A DNA stretch of 64,000 nt from Chrysomallon squamiferum (lineage: Eukaryota > Mollusca > Gastropoda > Neomphalida > Peltospiridae), in the NCBI GenBank assembly GCA_012295275.1, contig CM022679.1, forward strand, positions 24,299,002-24,363,001, read 5' to 3'. Below the pieces are notes generated by a model. The model saw only the letters and a list, made by a program, of their open reading frames with translations, was not told the DNA's origin and did not search any database. A program made the position numbers and the translations under genes. Positions 1 to 9,891 of this stretch are shown here, piece after piece (within the stretch, counting starts at the first letter, position 1; each line of letters opens with the position of its first letter).

Positions 1-335
1 AGTTGTAAATTTCACTCAAAATTTTTGTTTTTAAATTGTCATACTTAAAAAACACTAGTAAATATTCTTTTTTTTTTTTAAATTTAGTAAATTTTCATTC
101 TTATAAAAAAGAAAAAAATACATTAGTCAATTTTGTACTTTAAAAAAAAGTAATAAATTTTGAATCTTAAAAACAATTGCTTATTTTTCATTATTTAAAA
201 ATTTTTATGTTTTCTTTCTCTATCTTTCTTTATTTCTATAATTTTCTGCATTTTTTTTATTTTTCACACTTAATTTTATGAGTTTCCAAATTTTTTGTTT
301 GCTTTAATATTTTTCTTAATATTCTTTATCCTTTA

Positions 336-373
336 TTATTATTATTATTATTATTATTATGATTATGATTATG

Positions 374-427
<54 letters not shown>

Positions 428-548
428 TCTGTATTTTTTATATGTAACTTCTTTCCTTTTAATTTACTTCAATTATTTACTCATATATTTATATTCATTT
501 ATTCATAATTTATACTAAATTTTCAAACCAGTTAAAAAGGAATATTAA

Positions 549-604
<56 letters not shown>

Positions 605-605
605 T
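336..605. repeat. ATT/AAT trinucleotide microsatellites
   Basis: ATT units run from 336 to 426, with a GATTAT interruption near 360-380. AAT units run from about 550 to 605. Both lie in the presumed intron downstream of the second PDZ exon, in an AT-rich stretch (1-733) where I see no exon. Confidence 0.9.
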
Positions 606-733
606 AATAATTAATAAGAATAGTATTAACAACAACAAAAGCAACATTAATACAAATTAGATACTAAAATAATTTTAAAAATAATAATAAAAAATAATTT
701 CAGAATACTTCTAAATTTAAAAGATAGTTTTAC

Positions 734-930
734 CTTGTCATGTAATTCCCTGGCCCGCTGAATTCTGGGAACTGCTGGAACTTTTTTGGGTAGAGATTTA
801 CTTATTTGAATCATATTTGTTGCTCGACCAATGGGAATTGTCAACAGAGAAAGATGACTTAGTTTCTGTAATTTCCCAACATCATGTAAACTGAATGTTG
901 GCCTTCCATTTATTTCCAGAATCACATCCC
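734..930 (-). CDS. GRID2IP: GRID2IP-like coding exon with second half of PDZ2
   Basis: The exon is 197 nt, enters in phase 1 and leaves in phase 0. It encodes GDVILEINGRPTFSLHDV, the end of PDZ2, then a basic, proline-containing linker. The intron between the two PDZ exons (931-3398) holds trinucleotide repeats, a GT/CA block and a minisatellite. Confidence 0.82.
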
Positions 931-940
931 CTAGAGAAAG

Positions 941-973
<33 letters not shown>

Positions 974-1764
974 GAAACAATAATAATCATAATAATCATA
1001 AATTTAATGGCAGTGGTGAAGTAGCAGTAGCAGTAGTAGTAGTAGCAGAAGCAGTAGTAGTAGTGGTGTTTGTGGTAATGGTGTTTTGGTAATGGCAGTG
1101 GAATTAATAATAGTAATAAAAGTAGAGGGGGTGTTGTTATAGTGATGGTAGTTGTAGTAGTGGTGGTATTGGTGATGATGGTAGTAGTAGTTGTAGTAAA
1201 GGTAGTATTAGGAGCAGCTTTAAAACACATGAAAAGTTAATAATAATAATAATTCATATTCAATTTATTAATTTCAGTTTTAAATTATATTAAATTATTA
1301 TTATGTACATTCTTTAAAAAAATGACACAAACACAGAACTGTAAAAATATTTGTCTAATTTTTTTATATCAGTCACAAAACAAACAAACAAAGCAAATAA
1401 TTTGTTGTTTAACAACATGTTTTAATCAGCTGTCAGTTTTCTACCTGCTTCCCCAATACATCTGATATTATCAACATATTATGCCATAGCCATGCCGAAA
1501 ATATGACAAACATTCCATCATATCATGCACAACTATTTATTTGCATATGAATTATGGTAATAATCCAGTATTGATTCTGGCTTTCCATTACTATTAAACA
1601 TCATGAGTGGTGTTTATATTATTCATGCTCTACAACATGTGTTAAACAGAAACAGCATGGTGAACCAGGTAAATTCATTCAGTGATGTCAGAATGTAGAA
1701 GAGATATAGAACTTGTTTTAGTTATGAAATATTAAATTAGATGACATTTCAAGTGTATATGTGT

Positions 1765-1827
<63 letters not shown>

Positions 1828-1839
1828 GTCTTTGTGTGT

Positions 1840-1885
<46 letters not shown>

Positions 1886-3768
1886 TGAAGGAGTGTCAGT
1901 TGTTTTTATCTCATGCCTTTGATCACCCTGAAATATCATGACATTAAGTGTAAAAATAGTTTTATAACTCAACCTTGTTCAAGTTTTATTTTGCCCCTCG
2001 TATTGATTATTCTCAGTTTAAGTAATTTGTATGCATGCATGCATATATGTGTATGTGTATCTGTGCACATGTGTGTGTTTATAAATAGAATTATTTCTTC
2101 CATTCTAGAAAAAAAATAGATAACAAAAACAGTAGAACATAGTTTGATTCTAGTAATCTTATCCTGAAATGATGTTAATTATGATTTGTTCATATATTTA
2201 TTATAATTATATAATTCACTACATAATTTATTTTTATATATCTTAACCATTTTTATAATACTGTTCTGTTATATTATAACAATGCTCTATTGAATAAGCA
2301 TCTTGTGAAATAATAGAATGAAATAATTAAACTTCAGAATTATAATAAAGTTAATAAATTTCATAAATAGAATTATCTGAATCTGTCATATGTTTTTTGC
2401 CCAGTTGTTAAATACTATTTCCATGAATTATGAATGTGATAGTCTTCCCCAAACAATTCCTCTGTTTAATTAATGAAGAAACTTTAACTGTGAAATATTA
2501 TGTCTAGATATAATAATTTCTACCTTGTGCTGAATATGAAACAGGAAATATTATATATGCATTTATGTGTATAAGTCAGACTGAGAGAGAAAGATAATGA
2601 ATGTGTATGTATTTGTAACAAAGAAAGATAATGAAACTATAAGTATTTGTAAGAAAGAAAGATACTGAAGGTATGAATATTTGTAAGAAAGAAATATAAT
2701 GAATATGTGTATATTTGTAAGAAAGAAAGATAATGAATTTATGTTTATTTGTGAGAAATAAAGATAACAAATGTATGTATATTTGTAAGATAAAAGATCT
2801 GAAAGTATGTTTTATTTGTAAGAAAGTTGATAATGACTGTATGTGTTTATTTGTAATAAAGAATGATAATGAACTTTTATGTGTTTGTAAAAAAGATAAG
2901 GAATGTGTGTATATTTGTAAGAAAGAGATAGAATGGATGTATGTGTACTTGTAAGAAAGGTAATGAATGTTGTGTATTTGAGAAACAAATATTAATGAAT
3001 GTATGTGGATTTGTAAAGGAGAAAGATAATGAATGGATGTGTATTTGTAAGAAAGAAAGATAAAGAATGTATGAGTATTTTTAAAAAAGAAAGATAATGA
3101 ATATATGTGTATTTGTAAAAAAGAAAGATAATGAATGGATGTATATTTGTGAGAAAGAAAGATAATGAATGTATCTGTGTTTGTAAAAAAGAAAGATAAA
3201 GAATGTATGTGCATTTGTGAGAAAGAAAAAATGTATGTGTATTTGTGAAAAGAAAGAATGTATGTGTATTTGTGAGAAAGTTATTGTATGTGCTTGTGGC
3301 TATGTGAGAGTGACTGGATGTGTCTTAATGTATGTGTGTGATTGTTTGTAAAAGTATATTTATTTGTGCTTTTAGAGGGTGGGGTTATATTCACTCACCT
3401 GTTCTGAGTCCTGCCTTGTAAGCTGGACTTCCAAAATCTACACCAGCCACAATAACTGGACGACCATCAACAAGGGTGAACCCATATCCCATCATGCCTT
3501 TGAAAGGGATGTGTACCTGTTTGAGACAGGATACTACCTCCAGACTTGGTGGCTGTTCTCTGCTGTGCTTGGCCAAAGTTTTCAGAGCCTCTGAGGACAT
3601 CATTGTTACATCCTGTCCATCAAGCTCCAGAATCTGGTCACCAGGCAGTAAGCCTGCATTGTGGGCCACACTTCCCTTTTCTATGAAAGTCACATAGCAT
3701 GGACCTTTCCCGTAAATTTCAAATCCGTAGCCTTTTGGCCACTTTACAGTAGGTTTCAGAGGCATCAT
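734..3768 (-). CDS. GRID2IP: Tandem-PDZ protein, delphilin (GRID2IP)-like, 5' part
   Basis: Two coding exons joined in frame: 3768-3399, ending at donor CAG|GTGAGT, and 930-734, starting after acceptor TCTCTAG and ending at donor AAG|GTAAAA. They give 189 residues. PDZ1 (about residues 9-85) has the carboxylate-binding loop KGYGFEI and the core GLLPGDQILELDG. PDZ2 (about 92-165) has GYGFTLVDG and is split by the intron inside AGLRTGDVILEING. A basic stretch (IQRARELHDK) follows, as at the start of delphilin's harmonin-N-like helix. Delphilin is a synaptic scaffold that binds receptor tails through its PDZ and actin through a C-terminal FH2 domain; that part would lie left of position 1. The start MMPLKP lies 2 nt after a possible acceptor (CAATAG), so a 5'UTR or coding exon may precede it. 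The head-to-head neighbour ZDHHC4 supports the assignment. The PDZ domains are sure; the orthology is less so. Confidence 0.75.
941..1215. repeat. AAT block followed by imperfect GTA/GTG trinucleotide repeat
   Basis: AAT units lie at 941-973. A degenerate GTA/GTG/GCA block covers about 1015-1210. It sits directly behind the acceptor of the 734-930 exon. Open frames on both strands here are repeat artefacts. Confidence 0.85.
1757..1881. repeat. GT and CA dinucleotide microsatellite pair
   Basis: A GT run (1757-1826) and a CA run (1845-1881) are separated by about 18 bp. They are complementary and could fold into a hairpin. Confidence 0.95.
2580..3290. repeat. Minisatellite, about 33-36 bp unit, roughly 20 diverged copies
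   Basis: The unit reads approximately GAAAGATAATGAATGTATGTG plus ATTTGTAAGAAA and repeats with substitutions and small indels through the PDZ-gene intron. Many units are multiples of 3, which produces a 212-codon open frame on the minus strand with a monotonous HSLSFLQI pattern. I read that frame as an artefact. Confidence 0.85.
3399..3768 (-). CDS. GRID2IP: GRID2IP-like coding exon with PDZ1 and first half of PDZ2
   Basis: The exon is 370 nt and ends in phase 1 at a strong donor. It encodes the whole first PDZ domain and the beta1-alphaA part of the second. The next exon supplies the remaining two bases of the glycine codon. Confidence 0.85.
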
Positions 3769-5689
3769 TGCTATTGAAAATCACTGTGTTGGTTTTATTC
3801 TTTCTTCATGTGGCCTAGTTATTACGTTCAACTAACAGTAATCTTCAGAAATTGTCACTATAGGTAACTAATAACTAAAATGATTATTATAAATCCAATG
3901 AATTTGCTTCAAAACACTCCAAGTAGATTGTGAATATGATATATAAATAAGTAATTACAAAGTTAAATTCCAATGAATTCACTGCAGCATTTAGTATAAT
4001 TCCAGTGACTTCAGTACAAACTTTCTAAGTATGGTACTAAATATACAAATAAATAACTATAAAATTTCAATCCAGTGATTTCACTACAGTATTTAATATA
4101 ATTCCAGTTAAATAATTTTGAATACTCTAAGCAGACTGATAAAGAAATATAACCTAGTAACTATAAAGTTTAATTCCAAGGAATTCACTATAAATCCAAT
4201 GAAATAATTTCAAACACACAAACAGATTAACATCCAGATAACAGTATGCTTGAATAATGTGTCTTACCACAGTGAAAACGGATTCATTGAATTTGCTACA
4301 TCTGAAACAGAATTTGAATTAATAAAGTCATTAGTTATATTATAGCATTTAATCAGTAAAATTATTAAACAAACAAAACTAAATCCAAAATTTTCTTCAG
4401 GAAACATCTTAAAATGAAATCCTGTTTACAGATATCATTTATATATGTGCAGGACGATTCTATGTACAGTTTTATATTCAATTTACTTTAATTAAAAACA
4501 CACCTGTTTCTCTGTCAATCAGGAAATAACCTATATTTTCAAGAACAATTAATAGCAAAAAATACTATATTTATAACTATTAATTAAAAACTGATAATCT
4601 ACAATTTACCTGTATCAACTTTCCCTTTGAAAAACATCCTGAAACTAATACAACATCTAAACAGTAACTTTACACATCATAATTTAACAGCAGCCAACAA
4701 CATGCATTCAAATAAAACTCATGGAACTTTTTCAGTTGAGTCAGGAGCATATTGCCATCGAAGACAATGGTAACGTACAAACAAAAGCGCAACACCTGTG
4801 GATCGATATATGTGCTTGCCCAGTGGAAGAAGGATTCTGAACAAATGTGGTTTGAAAGCGAATTACAACAGCACTAACCTATATCAGTCTTGCTTTTCGT
4901 AGGTTTGCCATCTGTTCCACTACCATCAGCTGAACCAACAACCAGAGTTGTCCAAATCTTTAATTGATCTTTGCGTCTTCACTTTAAATTATTGATGGTC
5001 CCAGTAGTTTATTTTCTTGATCAATACCTGTATCTGGACTGTAGGTAGCTTGTTAGTTAAAGACTGGTGTTGTTTTCTTACTGAAGATGAGCTCAGACAA
5101 TACTCCCTTTATTTCTTGCCTTGGAGATCCATTAAAAAGAACAGAGTTTGATATTATTTCTGTGTGTGTGTGTGTGTGTGTGATATAATGCTGATTCTCT
5201 TGTTCCTTGAAAGTTATTATTTTAATGTTATTTATTTAATATTTATTGTTGTTATTTATTTACTAATTTATTTATTTATATATTTATTTGTTTAGTTAGT
5301 TAATTTTTTATTATTATTATTTCATTTTGTTTCATTTTATATATTATTTACATTATCAATAACTGAAGTTTATTAACATCTGTATTACTACTATTATTAT
5401 TGTTAATAATATTATTATAGCTCCTTGTACTATCACTATTTCTATTAATGTTGTTACTATTTGTGTTGTTGTTACATAAATATAAATAGTTATTGATTTA
5501 TTTATTTATTCTTCATTTTTAACACTAGAAGTACATCAATAATATTATTAAAACAAAAGTATTTAAATGTTCTTGTTTGCTGCATTAACCGCAAAAACAA
5601 ACAGTAATAAATATCTGCTGATAATTTGTAAACATAAACGACAACTTTTGAGACAGTGGCTGGAACTGGAAAAACCCAATACGTCAACA

Positions 5690-5775
5690 AAAAATTATTT
5701 ATTGCAACATGGTGTACCTAACCCAGGTACTAAATTCTAACCACTGAACCTTAGCCCATGCTATTTCATGCACTG
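5690..5775 (-). mobile_element. Possible tRNA-derived SINE head
   Basis: Read on the minus strand, this has a tRNA A-box-like stretch, GTTCAGTGGTTAGAAT. The same word occurs near 38,174. No clear B box or 3' tail was seen, so this is tentative. Confidence 0.25.
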
Positions 5776-6011
5776 CACAAAAATCCCAGCATTGACAGGT
5801 GCCATGGTTTTCAGTTTCTACAGTAGGCCTATGTGTTAATAACGGAACTGTATGCACAAAATAATGATTATATTTTTTTTCTGCCACTACATTATTTATT
5901 CTCAATTTATTCAGACAAATTCGTGAGGACGACACATCCCACTTCGTCTGAGTTTGCATTTATTATTTTATACCAGGTAAACGATGGATAAAATCAATAA
6001 TCGTGGTTAAA

Positions 6012-6020
6012 TCACGTGAC
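6012..6020. promoter_or_regulatory. Palindromic E-box TCACGTGA in the presumed ZDHHC4 promoter
   Basis: TCACGTGAC is a canonical CACGTG E-box of the kind bound by USF/MYC/TFE-type bHLH factors. It lies about 0.8 kb upstream of the first coding exon, in the most CpG-rich part of the intergenic region. Function is inferred. Confidence 0.3.
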
Positions 6021-6890
6021 ATGTATTTCTGTACTTGACGACATGTGCGTGATGTTTGAATAGGTTGCTGATGGTGAGGTGTCATTTGTTAATAATAAGT
6101 TGATCAAATCGAGCTCAGTGGCATTATTTGCCTTAATTTTTCTTCGTGAATGTCACACAACGCTTATAATATCTGTTTCAGATTTTTTTAGCGCTGTAAT
6201 AATTGAACACCGTCTACGTATTTTCGACATGGAACTTTGGCCGTAATGATTTATTTTACTGATGTAAAAACCGAAACTGCTGTTGGGTCATGACCTATAA
6301 TGGATAGATCTATCACCTGATACTAAGTAATCTAATCATTTTTAACACAGAATGTATATGTTTTTTCTAATATATTTTTTGATATTGGTTGCTGGGGGAA
6401 CGATTCAAGCGATCTCATAGTAAGCCCATGAGTGCCATTAAGTTAATAGCAGTAATAATAATACCAGTGCATGATGGCATTATTATCATCATCATTTTTA
6501 AATACTAGTAATTTGATTTTTAATTTAATGAGTGAATGTTCAAGGCATCTATGTTAAACCTTCAAACAATGAAAGATATTTGTTTATTGCCAAATTAAAC
6601 AAGGTGAAAGAAATGTAACTATCTTGTTGGAGAGAGGGGATGGGGGGCATGTTGAAAATATTTAATTATTTTTATCAGATTATTATTTTTATTATTTTTA
6701 TATATATTGATTTATGAAATAAATGCATTTGTAAAATTTTATTTTGTCTATTTACTGAATAAACACACAACATCTTCATATGTTGTTATTATTGTTGTTT
6801 ATTTTTTTTTCAGATGGCACTTTTTCAGGAGAGAAAACCTTTTGATACACATTCCTTCTTCATCAGAATTTCAGTGATAAATATTTTATC

Positions 6891-7019
6891 ATGGATTTTA
6901 TACTTATATTTGTTTTGTATCTGCTGGTGTTTGGCTTAATGGTGCTCCTATACCTCTATGGAAACCATCCACTACTCAATACTGGAATTATAGGCAGGCT
7001 GAGAGAAAATGTTATGCAG
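6891..7019 (+). CDS. ZDHHC4: ZDHHC4 exon 1 (first membrane segment)
   Basis: 43 codons starting MDFILIF. The exon ends at CAG|GTAAGA in phase 0. The 5'UTR part of this exon appears to begin at 6814, after a polypyrimidine tract and CAG. Confidence 0.93.
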
Positions 7020-9891
7020 GTAAGAAATAGTTAAAGCTGTCCATACTGTATCATGAGTTACTGTACCTTTTTAACCAGGTTAGAAAGTATATTATAAGAG
7101 TTTAGGAAAATGAAATATTTTTACATCCTAAATAATGTATATCCAATGGATATAATTTTTTATTTTTTTTTTATTTTATAAAATATTTTGTAGAGTCAAA
7201 TTTATTTTCAGTTTTGTCTTTCATAACTTTCACATCACATGATCATGTTATTATATTTAATTATAAATGTTTTTATTTTTATTTATATATTTTTTTATTT
7301 ACAAATGGTTTGAACTGAATATTGTAGATCAACAAGTATTTTGTAATGTTTTTAATAATTATTATGAATTAAATAAAAAATATAGTTTTTTTTTTTTGTT
7401 GTATAACATTTTAGTATCACATTATTGTTGTTTTTATATTTATTTATTTATTTATTTATTTTTTTTTTTTTTTATTTTATTATTATTTTTTTCAGATTAT
7501 TTGGTACATTGTACCAAGTTCAGTGGTGGACATTACAAACGAAGCAATTAACTATGTTTTTAACACAAGGTAATAAACAAATAAACAAATATTCAAACTT
7601 TAAAATTAGGCTCTTTATATAACTCTTTATATAGAGAACACATGCCTGAAGTATGAATGGTCAGGGGTTAATTCTGAAACTTTTTAACCATGTTGTTGAC
7701 AACAAATATATTAAAAGCAATGAGTGTGGTAACTTTTATCTATGGGAGAAAATATATAAAAGATTTCTTTCTATTATTTAGTAAAGCATAGTGCATTGAC
7801 TGGCAGCATTTATGTTTATACAGAAAATATGGTTTTTGTTATGAATGAATGAATGAAATAGTGTAAGAGGATATTTTAGAAATATTACACAAATATTCAA
7901 TGTTTAAAATCTGACTGGATCATAGGGCATTGGTGTTATTGCATTTTTCTAAAGTTTCTCTAAAGATAATCAATCTCTATCATGTTATTCTTTATTTTTT
8001 TTTCTTTATTGCATGCTTTGTCTCAGAAATATGCCAGTGATTAATTGTGGATAGGTGTGTCTGAAGATATTTATAAATCTTGTTATATATATATATTTTT
8101 TTTTTTTTTAAAGAAACCATGTTATGCAGATTGTGTTCATGCTTCTGGTACTGCTGGGTCATGCGATATGGATTCTGGACGTACTGACCGTTTTCTACCT
8201 GGTGGACCCAGAGAGCAACCACACAACTGTGCCCATGTTTATCTGTTTGGCAAACTTCCTCTGTTTTTACAAGAGCTGCTGCTCTGACCCAGGGGAAGTA
8301 ACTCCGAATAATCAAGCAGGACACTATCCCTATGATGGGATTCTGTACAAACCTGGTAAAAAATGCAGTACATGCAAGCTGAACAAACCTGCGAGGTCAA
8401 AACATTGTAGTAAGTTTTTAAATTTTGTGTCCATATTTAACTGGTGTAATAACTGCTCAATCTTTTTAAAGATAACAAAAAAAGAATCCCAGTTGTTACT
8501 TTAAAGCGGTTAAAATGAATAAAGTCCTGTTTTTCTTCACATAGTTATTCTTTCCTAATAAAAAAAGTATCTCAACAAAAAGGTTTTCACCAAAGGTCCA
8601 GTTTTATTTTTGTGCTGGGTATCAAATTCTAATGCATATTTCCATATAAACATTGATAAAGATGTTTTTAGTGTATTTTAAATGAAAATTTCTACACCCA
8701 GAATTACTTTGGAGAAATATATTTATTTGTGTCTGTATACAGTGATATGTTTTTAGTTTATTTATAGGTTTGTGTAATATGTGTATATATGTCTATATAC
8801 TGTTATATGTTTATATTAAATTTATAGGTTTGTGTAATATGTGCGTGTATGTCTCTAAACTGATATATGTTTATATTTTATTTACTGGTTTGTGTAATAT
8901 GTGTATATATGTCTCTTTACTGTTATATGTTTGTATTTTATTTACTGGTTTGTGTAATATGTGTCTGTATGTCTGTACTGTTATATGTTGCTATTTTATT
9001 TTTAGGTTTGTGTAATATGTGTGTTCATCGCTTTGATCATCACTGTGTGTGGACAAACAGCTGTGTTGGTGAAGGCAACGTTCACTATTTTAATTTATTT
9101 CTGATTACTCTTGTTATTATGTGCATCAATGGAACATACTTCTGTTTTAAATCACTGTATCTCATAACAACATTTCTAAAACTGATGGAAACATCTTATC
9201 AAGATCCTGTGACAGGTGAACTGAAACCTATAACAGTTCCAGTTTTAATTCAGGTATGTTGTAAAAAAATTAAAAATATGTTGTTGTTTTTTTTGTTGTT
9301 TACTAAAAATATTATATTCTGTTATATTATATTATAGAAGGCTTATCTTATTTATATTTGTACAGACAACTAAGTTTAATTCATAATGCTGGGGACCATT
9401 ATTTTTTATTTTTAATTGATGGAAATAACAGTTCCTAAATAATTGTTTCATATAGACTAAATAAAAATAATTTCTTCAAATTTATAAAATTATATCAGTC
9501 TGGTTTGTAATTAAATGTATATTATCTTAAAATAATAGACTAAATATTTTAAAGTACTACTTTAAACATTTTGTTTTAATATTGTATCATCTTTTTTCAG
9601 CATCTATTTATGCAGTACCCAAGGATTGTTTTTCTTGCATTTTCATTACTGGTTTTATTGGTTTTACTCACCATGTTCTCATTCTACCATGTTTACTTGC
9701 TGGCAACCAATCAAACAACAAATGAGAGATACAAAATCAGCCATTTTGTCATGGAAGATGTTAAGATCGAGAATAACGGCAACAAAAATCAACAAAAGAA
9801 ACTCATTATTTACAGGCCTTATGATAAAGGAATTTTAGAAAACTTTCAACAAGTCTTATTTCCTTGGAAGTTAAAAAACAAGAAGTATTAA
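6891..9891 (+). CDS. ZDHHC4: Palmitoyltransferase ZDHHC4, complete five-exon coding region
   Basis: Exons 6891-7019, 7496-7569, 8114-8409, 9006-9253 and 9601-9891 join in frame to 345 codons; human ZDHHC4 is about the same length. It is an integral-membrane S-acyltransferase that moves palmitate from its own DHHC cysteine to substrate cysteines. Hydrophobic segments lie near residues 2-22, 69-90, 104-122, 188-214 and 253-283. The cysteine-rich domain begins with CSTCKLNKPARSKHC; the active-site DHHC is at 177-180. The family signature ATNQTTNE is at about 285-292. The C-terminus KNKKY fits a KxKxx ER-retrieval signal. The start has a strong context (ATCATGG). The odd points are a tandem repeat at the exon 4 acceptor and an overlapping upstream ATG. 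Confidence 0.95.
7496..7569 (+). CDS. ZDHHC4: ZDHHC4 exon 2
   Basis: 74 nt encoding the loop IIWYIVPSSVVDITNEAINY after the first membrane segment. The acceptor is TTTTTTCAG and the donor AAG|GTAATA. Confidence 0.92.
8114..8409 (+). CDS. ZDHHC4: ZDHHC4 exon 3 (membrane segments 2-3, start of the Cys-rich domain)
   Basis: 296 nt, ending inside the serine codon of KHCS. The acceptor is preceded by a T run (TTTTTTTTTAAAG). It carries the first zinc ligands of the cysteine-rich domain. Confidence 0.93.
8725..9030 (+). repeat. 60-bp tandem repeat copying the exon 4 acceptor and exon start
   Basis: The word GGTTTGTGTAATATGTG starts at 8767, 8827, 8887, 8947 and 9005, so spacings are 60, 60, 60 and 58 bp. 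The last copy is the real start of exon 4 (SLCNMC). Copies 1 and 2 keep TTTATAG before the word and so look like usable acceptors; copies 3 and 4 have TTTACTG. A fifth, partial unit lies at 8725-8767. Confidence 0.92.
9006..9253 (+). CDS. ZDHHC4: ZDHHC4 exon 4 (DHHC catalytic motif)
   Basis: 248 nt encoding LCNMCVHRFDHHCVW and the fourth membrane segment. It ends CAG|GTATGT in phase 0. The acceptor TTTAG is the last member of a tandem array of similar sites. Confidence 0.93.
9601..9891 (+). CDS. ZDHHC4: ZDHHC4 exon 5 (last membrane segment and C-terminus)
   Basis: Begins HLFMQYPRIVFL after acceptor TTTTTTCAG and runs to a TAA at 9889-9891. It holds the ATNQTTNE family signature and the lysine-rich tail. 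Confidence 0.95.
   Translation, partial: HLFMQYPRIVFLAFSLLVLLVLLTMFSFYHVYLLATNQTTNERYKISHFVMEDVKIENNGNKNQQKKLIIYRPYDKGILENFQQVLFPWKLKNKKY

Larger units (their letters stand above)
3771..6813. other. Region between the divergent GRID2IP-like and ZDHHC4 genes
   Basis: It holds no exon I can prove. It should contain the 5' ends of both genes. There is a GT run at 5161-5182, a TTTA-rich stretch at 5218-5300, and a relatively CpG-richer part at 5990-6260 that is the likeliest promoter. Confidence 0.5.

Noticed and set aside
1718-1972. Open frames on both strands through GT/CA runs
   Set aside because: Dinucleotide repeats without stops; no domain and no splice context.
2576-3214. 212-codon open frame on the minus strand
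   Set aside because: It is the translation of a minisatellite with units near a multiple of 3; low-complexity HSLSFLQI pattern, inside an intron of the PDZ gene.
2576-3290. CRISPR-like array
   Set aside because: Repeat units diverge, there are no unique spacers of constant length, and the genome is eukaryotic.
5699-5959. 86-codon minus-strand frame
   Set aside because: No recognisable domain and partly covered by a tRNA-like SINE head; not supported as a gene.
8770-9015. Open frame LCNMCIYV..., repeated four times
   Set aside because: Product of the 60-bp repeat at the ZDHHC4 exon 4 acceptor; it ends in a stop at the real exon because of the 58-bp spacing. Kept only as a splicing curiosity.
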